Assembly (NCBI GenBank): GCA_013368315.1
Contig: JAACJM010000013.1
Coordinates: forward strand, 620,001-684,000
From: Tetrapyrgos nigripes
Taxonomy: Eukaryota > Basidiomycota > Agaricomycetes > Agaricales > Campanellaceae
Direction of reading: 5' to 3'
DNA: 64,000 nt
How positions within the stretch are numbered: position 1 is the stretch's first letter; every line of letters starts with the position of its first letter. This document shows positions 36,127 to 47,054 of the stretch, in pieces. The notes under the pieces were generated by a model. The model saw only the letters and a program-made list of their open reading frames with translations, made no database searches and was not told the DNA's origin. Position numbers and translations under genes: made by a program.

Positions 36127-36182
36127 GTCGCTGACGTCATGCTCTCTTTCGAAGCAGACTGTCGTACCACCATCAACTCTTC
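36127..36182 (+). pseudogene. VMA6 exon fragment, unit 1/2 joint
   Basis: Matches the VMA6 exon at about 16,358-16,430 (GACGTCATG...CTCTCTTTCGAAGCAGAC...GTCGTAC...ACCATCAACTC) with internal deletions. It shares with 49,456 the loss of nine bases after GACGTCATG. It lies directly upstream of the truncated GH71 y1 5' end, in opposite orientation. Confidence 0.8.
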
Positions 36183-38000
36183 CGGTCCTTGCAGGAAAGG
36201 CAGAAGGATATGAAATTAACTTGGCTATTGTAGCGTGTCATCCGGTTATTGCATACTCAAGTTCCTTCCACCGATATCCATCAGAAAGCTTCTCGGTCTA
36301 TGTTTCGTCCTTGAGGTGGGTTGGCTCTGCCTGCAGGAAAAACGGCAACTCATCTCTTTTGCCTGGTGCCATAGGTATTCCGTCGACGACAAATACAGGG
36401 ACTTTGCTCGGGTAAGGGTAATGGGGATACGAGTGCGAGGCCTAGCGAGAGTATGGGTGCGATTTAGAACGGGATGGGTAGGAATGTGAATGCAACTGGG
36501 AGCGGGAAAATGAATGCAATTCGGATTCGGGACTCCCCAGAGGGTTGAGGTGCATAGTGGTGTCCACATGGAGAATGTACGTGTACTCTTTTGTTCTTTT
36601 TCTTCCTCTTTCTCTTCAACAGCACTCCCGTTCTTCATTCAACTAATACGCGCTGCCCATTCCTTCCCAACGTACCGTGCAATATATAGCCTAATTCTCT
36701 GCCTTCTTTCCTTTCCTAGGCGACCGGTGCATATCCAGCTTGCATAACCTTTGTGAAAGTCACTCAAAAGTCACTCCAGGTAAACGAAGTGCATGCAACG
36801 CACCACATCTTTTTGGTCCTTCCACAATGTAACCGCGACACTCCGACTTCGCGTTATCCTTTTGCCACGACCGCGATTACTTCCTCCCTCAGTTGCAACC
36901 ACGGTACTGTAACAGTCCCCTCACTGACTTCATCTGCTGCTCGACCTGCACAAACAGATTCTGTCTGCCCCCAGGGGTCGGTCTCCTGGCTGCGAATGCG
37001 CTGGCGCTGTAACCGGAATCGAACGGCAGAGCGAGGCCAGAGAGACCTGGTCAGAGTGTGCGAAATTGCAACCTCACTTTCCGGACAGTCTAAGGACAGC
37101 TCAATCACTGGAGCAATCGCTTGGCTCGTCTCCTCTTCCAACATTATAGGCAACATCAATGCGATACTCGCCTTCCTCCCGAGTTAACTGGTTCGTCTGA
37201 CTATGGCGGCGGAGTCTCGGGAAAGGGTGTGAGGTGGGACGTTGTGGACGTTTTCTGTGTTGGGAGGTTGGCCGTGGACAGCAAGTGAGTTATGTCAGCT
37301 CTCTCTGAACTTCTTCGACATTTTTCTCCATTTCATGCCCAAGACTAACACTCGCATTATTTTCCTTCCCTTTCTATCTCTGCAGACTAGTCAAGCGCCT
37401 CAGCATCCAATCTGGCGCTCCAATCGACCGTTATGTTCCAGTGGTTCTATTCATGGAGGATTGGCAAATTTCCTCGCGAAACCTACGAGGAACGCATGCA
37501 GCGGTCTGCAGAGATTGAAAATCGGACAAACGGCATTTATCGACCAGCCCCATCTGACTACCATCCCAACGTCTCCAAGGATGGTTACAAGTTTGGTAAA
37601 CCCAAGAAAACATTCCTTTCCAGCACCTTCGGATAATCTCCTGAAAGGTGGTCGACCCAGCACTGCATATGGCATGCTAGACTCTTCGCCGTCATCCAAC
37701 TGGAAACAGCTATTATTTGCTCCTTCGGTCAAGAAGTGTACTCCCGATTCTCCCAGCTTCAGGAACTCGCGCAGCACCCTTGTAGATGGATTAGCTCGCG
37801 GTACCGTCAATGATAGCCCATTTCCATTCTCTCTCCACAACGCCGTTCCTCAGCCTCCACCTGACTACGAGCCTTTCAACTTCTCTCTGGCACACACTAT
37901 AACGTCCATTTGTCATCAGGGCGCTAGCTTCCCACACCGAGCTGATCCTTGTATTACCTTAACCCACGGGCACTCTCTCATGAAGCCGTCATCAGCACCC
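36183..38000. other. Unit 2-specific sequence with two unassigned ORFs
   Basis: 36,183-36,237 is a short piece of the DUF6535 3' flank (CCTTGCAGGAAAGG, TGTAGCGTGT). The rest occurs nowhere else in the window. It holds a 145-codon plus-strand frame at 36,753-37,187 and a long open frame 37,242-38,042 whose last part runs into the membrane-protein copy (HSMNGSVYADE). That longer frame contains Pro/Ser-rich sequence (DSPSFRNSRSTLVDG, VPQPPPDYEPFNF) that I do not recognise. An overlapping frame at 37,433-37,636 (GKFPRETYEERMQRS) also looks protein-like. It may be remnants of an unrelated gene brought in at the breakpoint. Confidence 0.4.
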
Positions 38001-39466
38001 GAAATTCACTCGATGAACGGGAGTGTGTACGCTGATGAGTGAGAGTCCGCGAAACTGTCCTTGTCCATGTCCATGTCCGATTCTAGTGCTAGTGCCAGAT
38101 GCGATTCCCCCGTAAGCCGTTGGTCTGCAACGTGTACGAGGGGTTGACCTTTTCAAATTCCTCTGCTACTCCTCCAGAACTTCCGAGTACCAAAGGTAAC
38201 GGTGATTCTACCTTCCAGAAGCACTTCCCGTCCTTTACAATACAAACTCAAATTCGCTTTAAGTTGTCCGTCCGACTCCTTCCAGCAAGCGTTCTCAACG
38301 TGCCGTATTCCTTGTCCTTCTCCGAAGAGACATACTTTTTGTGCGTCTGCGTCTGCGCCTGCGCAAAACTTGGAGCCTTCCTCTTCCTCATCGCGTTCCT
38401 TTTACGCCCATAAACCACCGTTCCCAATGCGAGTAATAGCAATCCTACACTACCCAACACCCAGCCGACGACAGCTGGATTTGTAGCACCCAGGGATCCG
38501 GAAGTTAAACCCGAACTCGGGCCTTCGACCTTGCATTGAGCAGAGGCATGGAAGCGATGTCATCATAGGCTGCTTGGTAAGTGATGAAATCGAGACCGAA
38601 ACCTGGAGTATGGGGTTGAGTGCCGCCTAGTTGTTTTGGGTCTGTGAATTGTTTGGAGTTGGAGTTGGTATTGGGGTCGGATGATTGGCCTTCGACTTGG
38701 GTACCGACGAAGTAATATGACGACGAGGACGAGGGAGAAGAAGCGTCGGCCGTGTATGTAGTGACATTGGCTGGGGAAGAAGACCCGGAATCGGCAGGAG
38801 GAGTAGGAGACGCAGCCAAAGAAGATCAAGATCCAGTAGGCGTCGATGAAGATCCACTTGCTGAGTCTACCCCAGATCCAGACCCAGATGCCCCTCCGAG
38901 GACGTGTCATCCCCTGTATACCGAATCTCAGTAATCATAACCTCCAACATGTGTATCGCCCCATTGACCTTCTGCTCTGAGTACAGAGGGTTAAACTCCA
39001 ATTCCAGGAATTTAGAAAGTGGGATAGGAGTGTCAGAGTTGGATGTTAGAGGAAGGGTTAGGTTGATGGGGGAATTGGAGTCGAGAGTGTAGGAGAGGGT
39101 TATGTTGCCGTCGTTGATAGAGCTGGTAGAAGAGGCAGTGGGGGGATGGTGTGGTACAAGGAGATCGACGTTCCTAAAAGAGTAAAAGAGTAAAAGAACG
39201 GTGAATTCTGTGCGCTTAATAAAAGAATCATAACATAAGAGACTAACCTGCAAACGAAATCTTCACCGAATCCGAACCAAACCCCCAAGCTCAATGAGTC
39301 GTATTCATATACGACTGTACCGGCGTTTGATTATCCAACACGAACGTCTCTGGACTCAACGCGCCCCAGTTGCCTTTGTACTGTAACACATGGCCGAGTC
39401 CACCGGTTCCACCATTCCCAGTACCAGATGGATCGTCAGAGTACACATCCATCTCATCTACGACGA
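38001..39466 (-). pseudogene. Membrane protein copy 2, both ends missing
   Basis: Matches copy 1 from its cytoplasmic tail (near TFGEENARA) up to the ectodomain segment VVDEMDVYSDD. The last about 60 codons and the N-terminal ectodomain are absent. At 39,466 it joins copy 3's tail head to tail (CTACGACGAGAGACAGAC). It shares with copies 3 and 4 a TGA in the Ser stalk (STPTGS then stop), a 10-nt loss near 38,530 and (with copy 4) a base lost in EEFEK. It retains the GWVLGSVGLLLLALGTVVYG transmembrane segment. Confidence 0.85.
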
Positions 39467-40867
39467 GAGACAGACTTTTTGTGCGTCTGCGTCTGCGCCT
39501 GTGCAAAACTTGGAGCCTTCCTCTTCCTCATCGCGTTCCTTTTACGCCATACACCACCGTTCCTAATACGAGTAATAGTAATCCTACACTACCCAACACC
39601 CAGCCGACGACAGCTGGATTTGTAGCACCCATGGATCCGGAAGTTAAACCTGAACTCGGGCCTTCGACCTTGCATTGCACAGAGGCATGGAAGCGATGTC
39701 ATCATAGGCTGCTTGGCAAGTGATGAAATCTAGACCGAAACCTGGGGTATGAGGTTGAGTGCCGCCTAGTTGTTTTGGGTCTGTGGATCGTTTGGTATTG
39801 GTGTTGGTATTGGGGTCGGATGATTGGCTTTGACTTGGGTACAGACGAAGTAGTCTGAGGACGAGAACGAGGGAGAAGCATCAACCGTGTATGTAGTAAC
39901 ATCGGCTGGGGAAGAAGACCCGGAATCGATAGTAGGAGTAGGAGACGCAGCCAGAGAAGATCAAGATCCAGTGGGCGTCGGTGAAGCCCACGAGTCAACC
40001 CTAGACCTAGACCCAGACCCAGATGCCCCTTCGGACGTGTCATCCCCAGTATACCGAATCTCTGCAATCATAACCTCCAGCGTGTGTATCTCCCCATTGA
40101 TCTTTTCCTCTGAATACAGAGGGTTAAACTCCAATTCCAGGATTTTAGAAAGTGGGATAGGAGTGTCAGAGTTGGATGTTAGAGGAAGGGTTAGGTTGAT
40201 GGGGGAATTGGAGTCGAGAGTGTAGGAGAGGGTTATGTTGCCGTCGTTGATAGAGCTGGTAGAAGAGGTAGTGGATGAGGAACGGGGGATGGTGCGGTAC
40301 AAGGAGATCGACGTTCCTAAAAGAGTAAAAGAGTAAAAGAACGGTGAATTCTGCGCGCTTAATAAAAGAATCATAACATAAGAGACTAACCTGCAAACGA
40401 AATCTTCACCGAATCCGAACCAAACCCCCAAGCCCAATGAGTCGTATTCATATACGACTTTACCGGCGTTTAGTTATCCAACACGAACGTCTCTGGACTC
40501 AACACGCCCCAGTTGCCTTTGTACTGTAACACATGGCCGAGTCCACCGGTTCCACCATTCCCAGTACCAGATGGATCGTCAGAGTACACATCCATATCAT
40601 CTACGACGATATTTTTACCACGTAAAATCGTCTGATTCCCAGCGGTAATCACCTCATAATCAAACGTCGGTGTTACCGGATACGTAGATGAGGTTGTGAT
40701 CCACGGAGTCGGCGGGGAGGAGGGGAGAGATGTATGTAGCGAGACCGGAAGGAGGGAGTGGTTGGGGAGTGAGAAGGTCTGAGTCGAGTTCGATGGCGTA
40801 GGCGGAGCCGGTATCTGAGGAGTCTGAAGAGTCTCCTGAGGATGAAGAGGGAAGAGAAAAGCGAGAG
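39467..40867 (-). pseudogene. Membrane protein copy 3, both ends missing
   Basis: Begins in the cytoplasmic juxtamembrane part (39,470) and runs into the ectodomain exon, stopping at 40,867 in AAAAGCGAGAGG. There the sequence switches to DUF6535 3' flank (CTATTGTAGCGTGT) across an AGG microhomology. It has the same stalk stop and 10-nt loss as copy 2, plus further small losses (NTNTN tract, IITAG). Confidence 0.85.
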
Positions 40868-41836
40868 GCTATTGTAGCGTGTACACGTATGCTGAACGGA
40901 TACAGGAGGAAGATGTATCATCACGTATCGTCAACTTTGTTGACGAATTACGGACAGAACGGTGACGAGGACGACCAATAGTGAGCAGATCAGAAAGGAT
41001 GGAACATAAGTATCAAGGCTGGAAGGATAGAATTCATGATACAGATTAGACTTTGAAGTTGAGTCGTAACGAGTACTTACGAGTAAGGTTTCTCTAATTC
41101 CCGACGGAAATCCCATTTCCATTTCTCGAGTATGTAGGCGTCGGTCTCCCGACCGCGTTTTGACGACTCGACCATGGACACGAAAGAGTGCTCCAACAAG
41201 AGATGCCGCAACGTCTTTCCTTCCAGCGGCTGGCAGACGATGGTGCATCACTTCGTGTTGAGAGAAGATTCGGGAACTTGAAGAGGATAACAGGCTGAAA
41301 AGAATGTACATGGCATTATTCTTGCTTGTTTTCGTTCTTTTTCATTGCTACAACCTCAAGAACTTGAAGGAATCATTACATGCAAGTATATCGATGTGTA
41401 GATATTGAACATTGAACACTTTAAACTACGCTACATACGCTACGGCGGCTAGCGTTACACTCTACACTCTGCACTTTATACTGTACCGTACACATACATA
41501 CATACAATCTAATGCTAGTGCTGGTTGCTACAAATCAATGTAAAGAATTCTAGAAATGACATCGAGGAAAAGAGAGCAAGGAAGAAGGGAAGGAAAGACA
41601 AAAACAGTCGAGGGGACGGGACCATGGAGGATGGACGATGAAATGTGAGACGAAGACCAGACGAGATCAGACCAGGCAGCACCGCTGCTACATCTACATC
41701 CGGGCCATCATCCACATCCACATGCCCTTCCTCTTCATGCCATTCCCCATCCATATCATCATCGTGACCATCATTAAACTCATAACTCTTAAAACTCCAC
41801 CAGTAGAGCACTCGCACTCTTCATCCCCTTGACACC
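40868..41836. other. DUF6535 3' flank without its gene (unit 2)
   Basis: Corresponds to the region after copy A and after R1: TGTAGCGTGTACACGTATGC, GGATGGAACATAAGTATCAA, GTCTCCCGACCGCGTTTTGA. The type-A gene that should precede it has been deleted. No gene was seen here. Confidence 0.65.
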
Positions 41837-43170
41837 CTAACACCCCGCCCCCGAAGAACTAACACACCGAGCCCGAGCGTCATGATTATACTTCTCTGGA
41901 CTCTTGACAAATACCAAGGGGGATAGATTTGAACTCGCGCCTTGTCCCTGTCCGTTTCCTGCGTTCATGTTGGGGTTGGAGTTGGGGTCGGAATCGGAGT
42001 TGAGGAGGGGTTGGGATTGCCAGCGTCTAGTTGCATTACCAGCGTGTCTGTGTCTGCGTTTGTGTCTGTATCCGTATCTGTGTCTGTTGTATCTTGGTTC
42101 TGTTGGGTGTCTTTGCCTTGGTCCTTGTCTTGGGACTCCGAAACCGAACGCGAACGCGAAGCAGACGCAGACCTCACAACGCTCGGACACTCAGACTCTG
42201 TACCCCCCATCCCCATCCCCATCGAGAAACCCAATCGGCATAGCAAGTTTAGTCAGTCCAGCTTGTGCTGAGAACGTTTGGGAGGAGATGCTATCGTTGG
42301 ACGAGGAAGGTGTATCTGTATAAGCATACACCTCAAACGTCACATTCGCGGGCCCAGACAGTGTCTTCGACCTAATCCACGGACGCATAAGTATATAGAT
42401 TAGCTTTCGTAGTCAATGAAACAAAAACAAAAAAACAATCGAAAAAGCGTCGAAAAAAAGGACTAAAACACTCACCAATTCCCTCCCCGTCACTTCCCCC
42501 ACCGGGTCACCTACTTGAGCCTGAACAGAATGTGTTCTTGACCATATAACCAACTTTTCGTCGGGATACTGTCCACCGTTTTTAAACGCAGAGGTGTAGT
42601 AGAATGTTAGAGGGAACCAGGCTAGAAGGATTCCAGAAGGAAGGGGAAGAAAAAAGAAACATTGTTAGCATTCAGTGTTCGTAAGAATAAGAGTCAAAGA
42701 AGGGTAGGTAGGGTAGGCGAGAAAGAAGAAAACACCCCGACTCACCAGCATGCCCTATGCCCCCGTCCAAGCCTCACTCCCCACTGAGAAAGCCCCCTCG
42801 ATAGGACCTATATAATGTGATTATAGTCGTTCTAGGAGATTATTTGGATGATGTCGATGTTGAGTGGGTTGGATGGGGAGTCGTTGGTTGGGAAACTAGA
42901 ATTGACGAGAGCCTCCCAACGTTTAGCGTAGAGGTGTTGATCTGCTGTGTAGAGGAACTGTATTGGAAGGTGGGTTAGTATTCGTATTCGGGTAATGATT
43001 CAAGGGGGAAGGGCAACGATTGAAGGGGGACACATTCTTATTAAACGTATAACCAGGGAGAGACGGAGGCCATTTCCTTCGTCTCTTTCAACAACGTCTT
43101 GTTTCCTCTTACTCTTGAAGGGAAATGAAACCTAGTTTTTGCTCCCACTCTCAGAAGACGGGGAGGATGG
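41837..43170 (-). pseudogene. 5'-truncated GH71, copy x2
   Basis: Counterpart of 28,480-29,843 in unit 2, with the same truncation point (GGGAGGATGGTTGAAGAA). It contains CVSSSGAGC and FVKSPEKYNHDARA at the C-terminal end, LVMQLDAG, TKLAMPIGF and part of the NDYG region near 42.83 kb. That region has lost several codons (reads TGTGATTATAGTCGTTC instead of TGTGATTCGCCATAGTCG). Frame breaks match those of copy x1 between LAMPIGF and KSPEKYN. Confidence 0.8.
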
Positions 43171-43412
43171 TTGAAGAAATGAGCCAGAGGTCAAATACAA
43201 GGGCTATACTGCTTCTCCCGCATACAGCTTCAACCATTCGGCCTGTCAAATGTGCGAAATCAACGTGCCAACGTACCCGTGTTCGCTCTTTCTCCTCCCA
43301 ATCATTTTGCAGACGAGACTCAGACTTGACCTTTGGCGATGCACTTCAACTTCAAGTGGCTGACGAAGGGTGCGTATGTGCTGCAGTGTTTCATGTCTCT
43401 GGATTCGACAGC

Positions 43413-46400
43413 ATGGAAAATGGTCTTTCTGCCGATTCCCGTCCTGCCCTTTCTGTGGAATCATCCCATTCTCTCCATACTTTTGACGACACGTCAACTA
43501 GTTCTCTTCCTCCCCCTGGTCCGGACAATGACAAGAAGCCGTCCCAAAGTACGTCGTCTTCCGTATATCAACACTGTTCAGACATAGTCATGTATTTTGA
43601 CTGCCCAGAACGGTTCCAGCCCACTGCAGATGATCAAGCATGTGCTGGAATGTGGAGCATCTATATCGGAGAAGCGGAACGTTATGATAAATCTTTGGTT
43701 GAAGGATGGAAGGGGGACATGGAAGGAATGGTGATCTTTGTGAGTCGATCATTATCAGCAGTGTGGGCGGACGCTGACTGTGCTGGCTATCAGTCTGCTC
43801 TGTACTCTGCCAGCCTCACAGCCTTTCTTATCGAGAGCTACAAGACTCTTCAGCCCGATCCTGCTCAGGATACCGTCTTTCTCCTATCCAAAATATCCCA
43901 ACAATTATCCAACTTGACCGTTCCACCGTCTGAACCACCCAGTTTTGAAACTCCTGCGTCGGCCATCGTATGCAATGTCCTATGGTTCCTCTCATTGGCA
44001 CTAGCCCTCACCTGTTCGCTGCTAGCTATATTCGTGCAGCAGTGGACCCGAGATTTCATCCATAAGGCAAAATTTGAGGCCATCCCCTATCCGTCAAGCC
44101 AGAGTCTTTGTGTACATATACTTTGGCCTGCGTGACTTCGGCATGCACTCATTTGTCGACATCATCCCCTTCCTTCTCCACCTCTCCCTCTTCCTATTCT
44201 TTGGGGGTTTGGTCGCCTTCCTCTCTCCTGTTAATCGCATTATCACATACATAATGATAGGCGTCCTGGGCGTTTTCCTCCTCATCTACACAGCACTTAC
44301 AGTGATTCCATTGGTCTGGCTCAACGCTCCTTACCGCACGCCACTTTCAGGTGCTCTCTGGCGGCTTGGGAATGCTTTTGGTAGCTTTCTAGCTCGCAAG
44401 CATGACCTGGACCATTGCCAAGATGCAACCTTGAGCGAAGCACTGTTGGAAAAGTCATTGCAGGGAACGTCTGAACGTGACAGACAGGCCCTCGTCTTCA
44501 CTATGCAGTCGTTGACAGACGATAACGAGCTTCTGCCCATGATAGGGGCCATTCAGGATGTTTTATACTATGACAGTCGATATGGTTTCAAGATTAGGGA
44601 AGCAAATGTGGACCTGATAATGCCTCTTATAATGTCAGATGATCCAGAGGTTAACATCATATCTCGTATTACCCAGTACCTGAAGAGATCTCAGGTTGTT
44701 CCTGCCCTGAAGGACTCCCCACTCCATGGTCAAGGCAGCATGCCGCCAGTCTACTCTCTAGTGTACACTCTAGTGTACACTCTAATGTACATGTTGGTTA
44801 CTCCTCACCAAGCCACTGACAAGAGCCAGATGCTCATTGAAAAAACATGTTCAGACACACCTCGCTTTCACAGAGGACTTGCTCTGGCACATTGCAGGGG
44901 TATCAGGGCATCACAAGTCCTTGTCATCCACCCTTGCCCTACTGCGTTTCAGATGGATTTCCTGTATTCGGGATGTGGTAGCCTTGATTTCAAGGAATCT
45001 GGATGAGATGAAAAAGGCAAATGGCCAGAACATTCCAGCAAGTGCATTGCGGGGACAGATCTCACACATGAACAAGATATGGGAAAGTCTCGATGAAAAG
45101 AGGATGGTTTACATCTTGGTCAGTGCCAATCCAATCTATGGTGTCATGCCTGGCTTTCATCGACTTCCCAGGACCCTTAAAGAGGCTGGGGAAGCCCTGA
45201 AGAAATGGGGAATGTCTGTAGAACACTCAAGAGAGCCATGCCCTGCAACAGTGCCAGAAGAACTTGAAGCTGCCCTTGCTAAACTCAAGCAGGATGACAC
45301 ATGGGCTGTTACATGCTCAACTATTCTCTTTGAATATCTCCAGCAGGTTTTGACTTGGGAGCAGAGTAACCAGACCAGCATTTCTGAGCTTCCTCCTGAC
45401 TTTGAACGCATATGGGACATTATCTGTCCCCCTCATCCATCTCTCTATTTGGTTGACCTGCCAATGAAGCCTGGAGATAACTACATGTATCCATTGAGGA
45501 CCTTGTCAAAATGGTTGTTGGACCAGTCGACTGCCATCGACGACAAGGTTGATTTATGGATGGAAAAATACATGCAGCTCTTCTTTTCTGTCAAAGAGGC
45601 TCAGTCGAATCCCATTCTTGCTATTTGGGGCAGAAACCTCTTTCTGCAATACTTCAGTCGAAGGGCAAAGGAGGCTGTTGCGAAGCCACCTCACGACTTA
45701 GGCTGGATCAATCGTTTCATATCATATCAATCCGATTCTAGGCGTCTAGTGGGAGAATGCGTTATACAGAACATACGTCATGAAACAACACCTGAATCGC
45801 TGACTTGCGAAGCAGCCTTCCTCTTTTCACTACTTTGCCAAATCTACAGCTCATCGGCCCTTTCGGAACTCTGGAAGATTCTCGACGACTCGGACAAAAC
45901 CTCCTCTACACAGAACACTGATATCTTGTTCCTCCGGATAACCCTCAGTCTGATTAACATTCATCGGATTAGTTGGCCTAGTCATATCAGGGAGAAGTGG
46001 CAATCTATGGAAGTTACGCTTCTCCCGCGATATCTTTCGGACGAGCTTATTTCTTCATTATCCCGGGAGACACTTCGACTGTCTCTGTGGGTCGCACTTT
46101 ACACTGAATGGCTTGACCAGCTTGCCCAGAACAGACCTTTCGCACAGCTGGATCTCTGTAATCTATTTCACATGTCTCAGATTAGATTTCCGTCGGGGAC
46201 GACGGATCTTGAAGTCAACGAAAAACTTCAGATTCGGTTTGCCAAAATATATTCCAATTTCATCAAGGCCATGATCTCCGAACTTGAAGATGCTGGGTCT
46301 GACAAGTACCTGGGCCGAGTTCATCCTTCTGTTTATGGCTTCTTTGCCAAGAACGACCCTTGGCCTTCCCGGGTCGAACCACTGCCCGATGTGTTTGTGT

Positions 46401-46666
46401 GGGACTGGATCACAAATCGAGAATGCGCGAAGACCATCATGCAGGCAATCCAAAAGTACAACAGAGGGGAGGAGATTGAAGGTCAAAGCACCTTATTTGC
46501 GAGATGTCTAGAAGTCCGCGGACAACTTCCAGCATCGGACTCGGACTTGGACTTGGACTCAGAGGATGTCCAAGGAGAGGGTGACGAAACGGCGGAAAAA
46601 TGTATTGTCTCATTGCACGAAGATGTTGGTATATGGGTGGGGGGACATCCAAGCCCCTACTATTAA
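43413..46666 (+). pseudogene. DUF6535 membrane protein, copy C (type B, two frameshifts)
   Basis: ATG 43,413 (MENGLSADSRP) follows a possible intron end at TTCGACAG. Both in-frame introns are present (GTACGT...TGACTGCCCAG near 43.55-43.61 kb; GTGAGT...GCTATCAG near 43.74-43.79 kb). All hydrophobic segments and the APYRTPLSGALWR motif are readable. Relative to copies B and E, one extra A in a run at about 44,070 (GGCAAAATTTG) and another at about 44,842 (GAAAAAACATG) shift the frame. Between and after them the frame is open to 46,666. The end is EKCIVSLHEDVGI plus a short extension. Two single-base changes, both in A runs, could be real decay or consensus error. Confidence 0.8.
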
Positions 46667-47054
46667 ACTGCACTACGGCAGCTACACATTCTATACTGTT
46701 TACTGTGTACATACAATCCAATGCTAGTTGCTACAAACCATTATGAAGAATGCTAAAAATACAAATAACAAATACATGACATTGACATTGACACTGAACA
46801 AAAGGACCAAGAGAGCAAGAGAAAAAAAAGAATGACACGGAAGAAGGAAAGGAATGGAAAGACGGACGATGAGACAATAACCAGACCAGACCAGGCAGCA
46901 CTGCTGCTATGTAAGTACATCCCATCATATACATCCATATCATATCATCGTCATGACCGTCATTAAACTCATAAAGAAAGCTCGCTCTACCAGTAGAGCA
47001 TGAGCACTCTTCGTCCCCCCTCCCACAACACCATAAAACCAAATCAACACCCCG
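46667..47054. other. Intergenic gap between DUF6535 C and GH71 y2
   Basis: Close copy of 33,390-33,802. No gene was seen. Confidence 0.6.
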
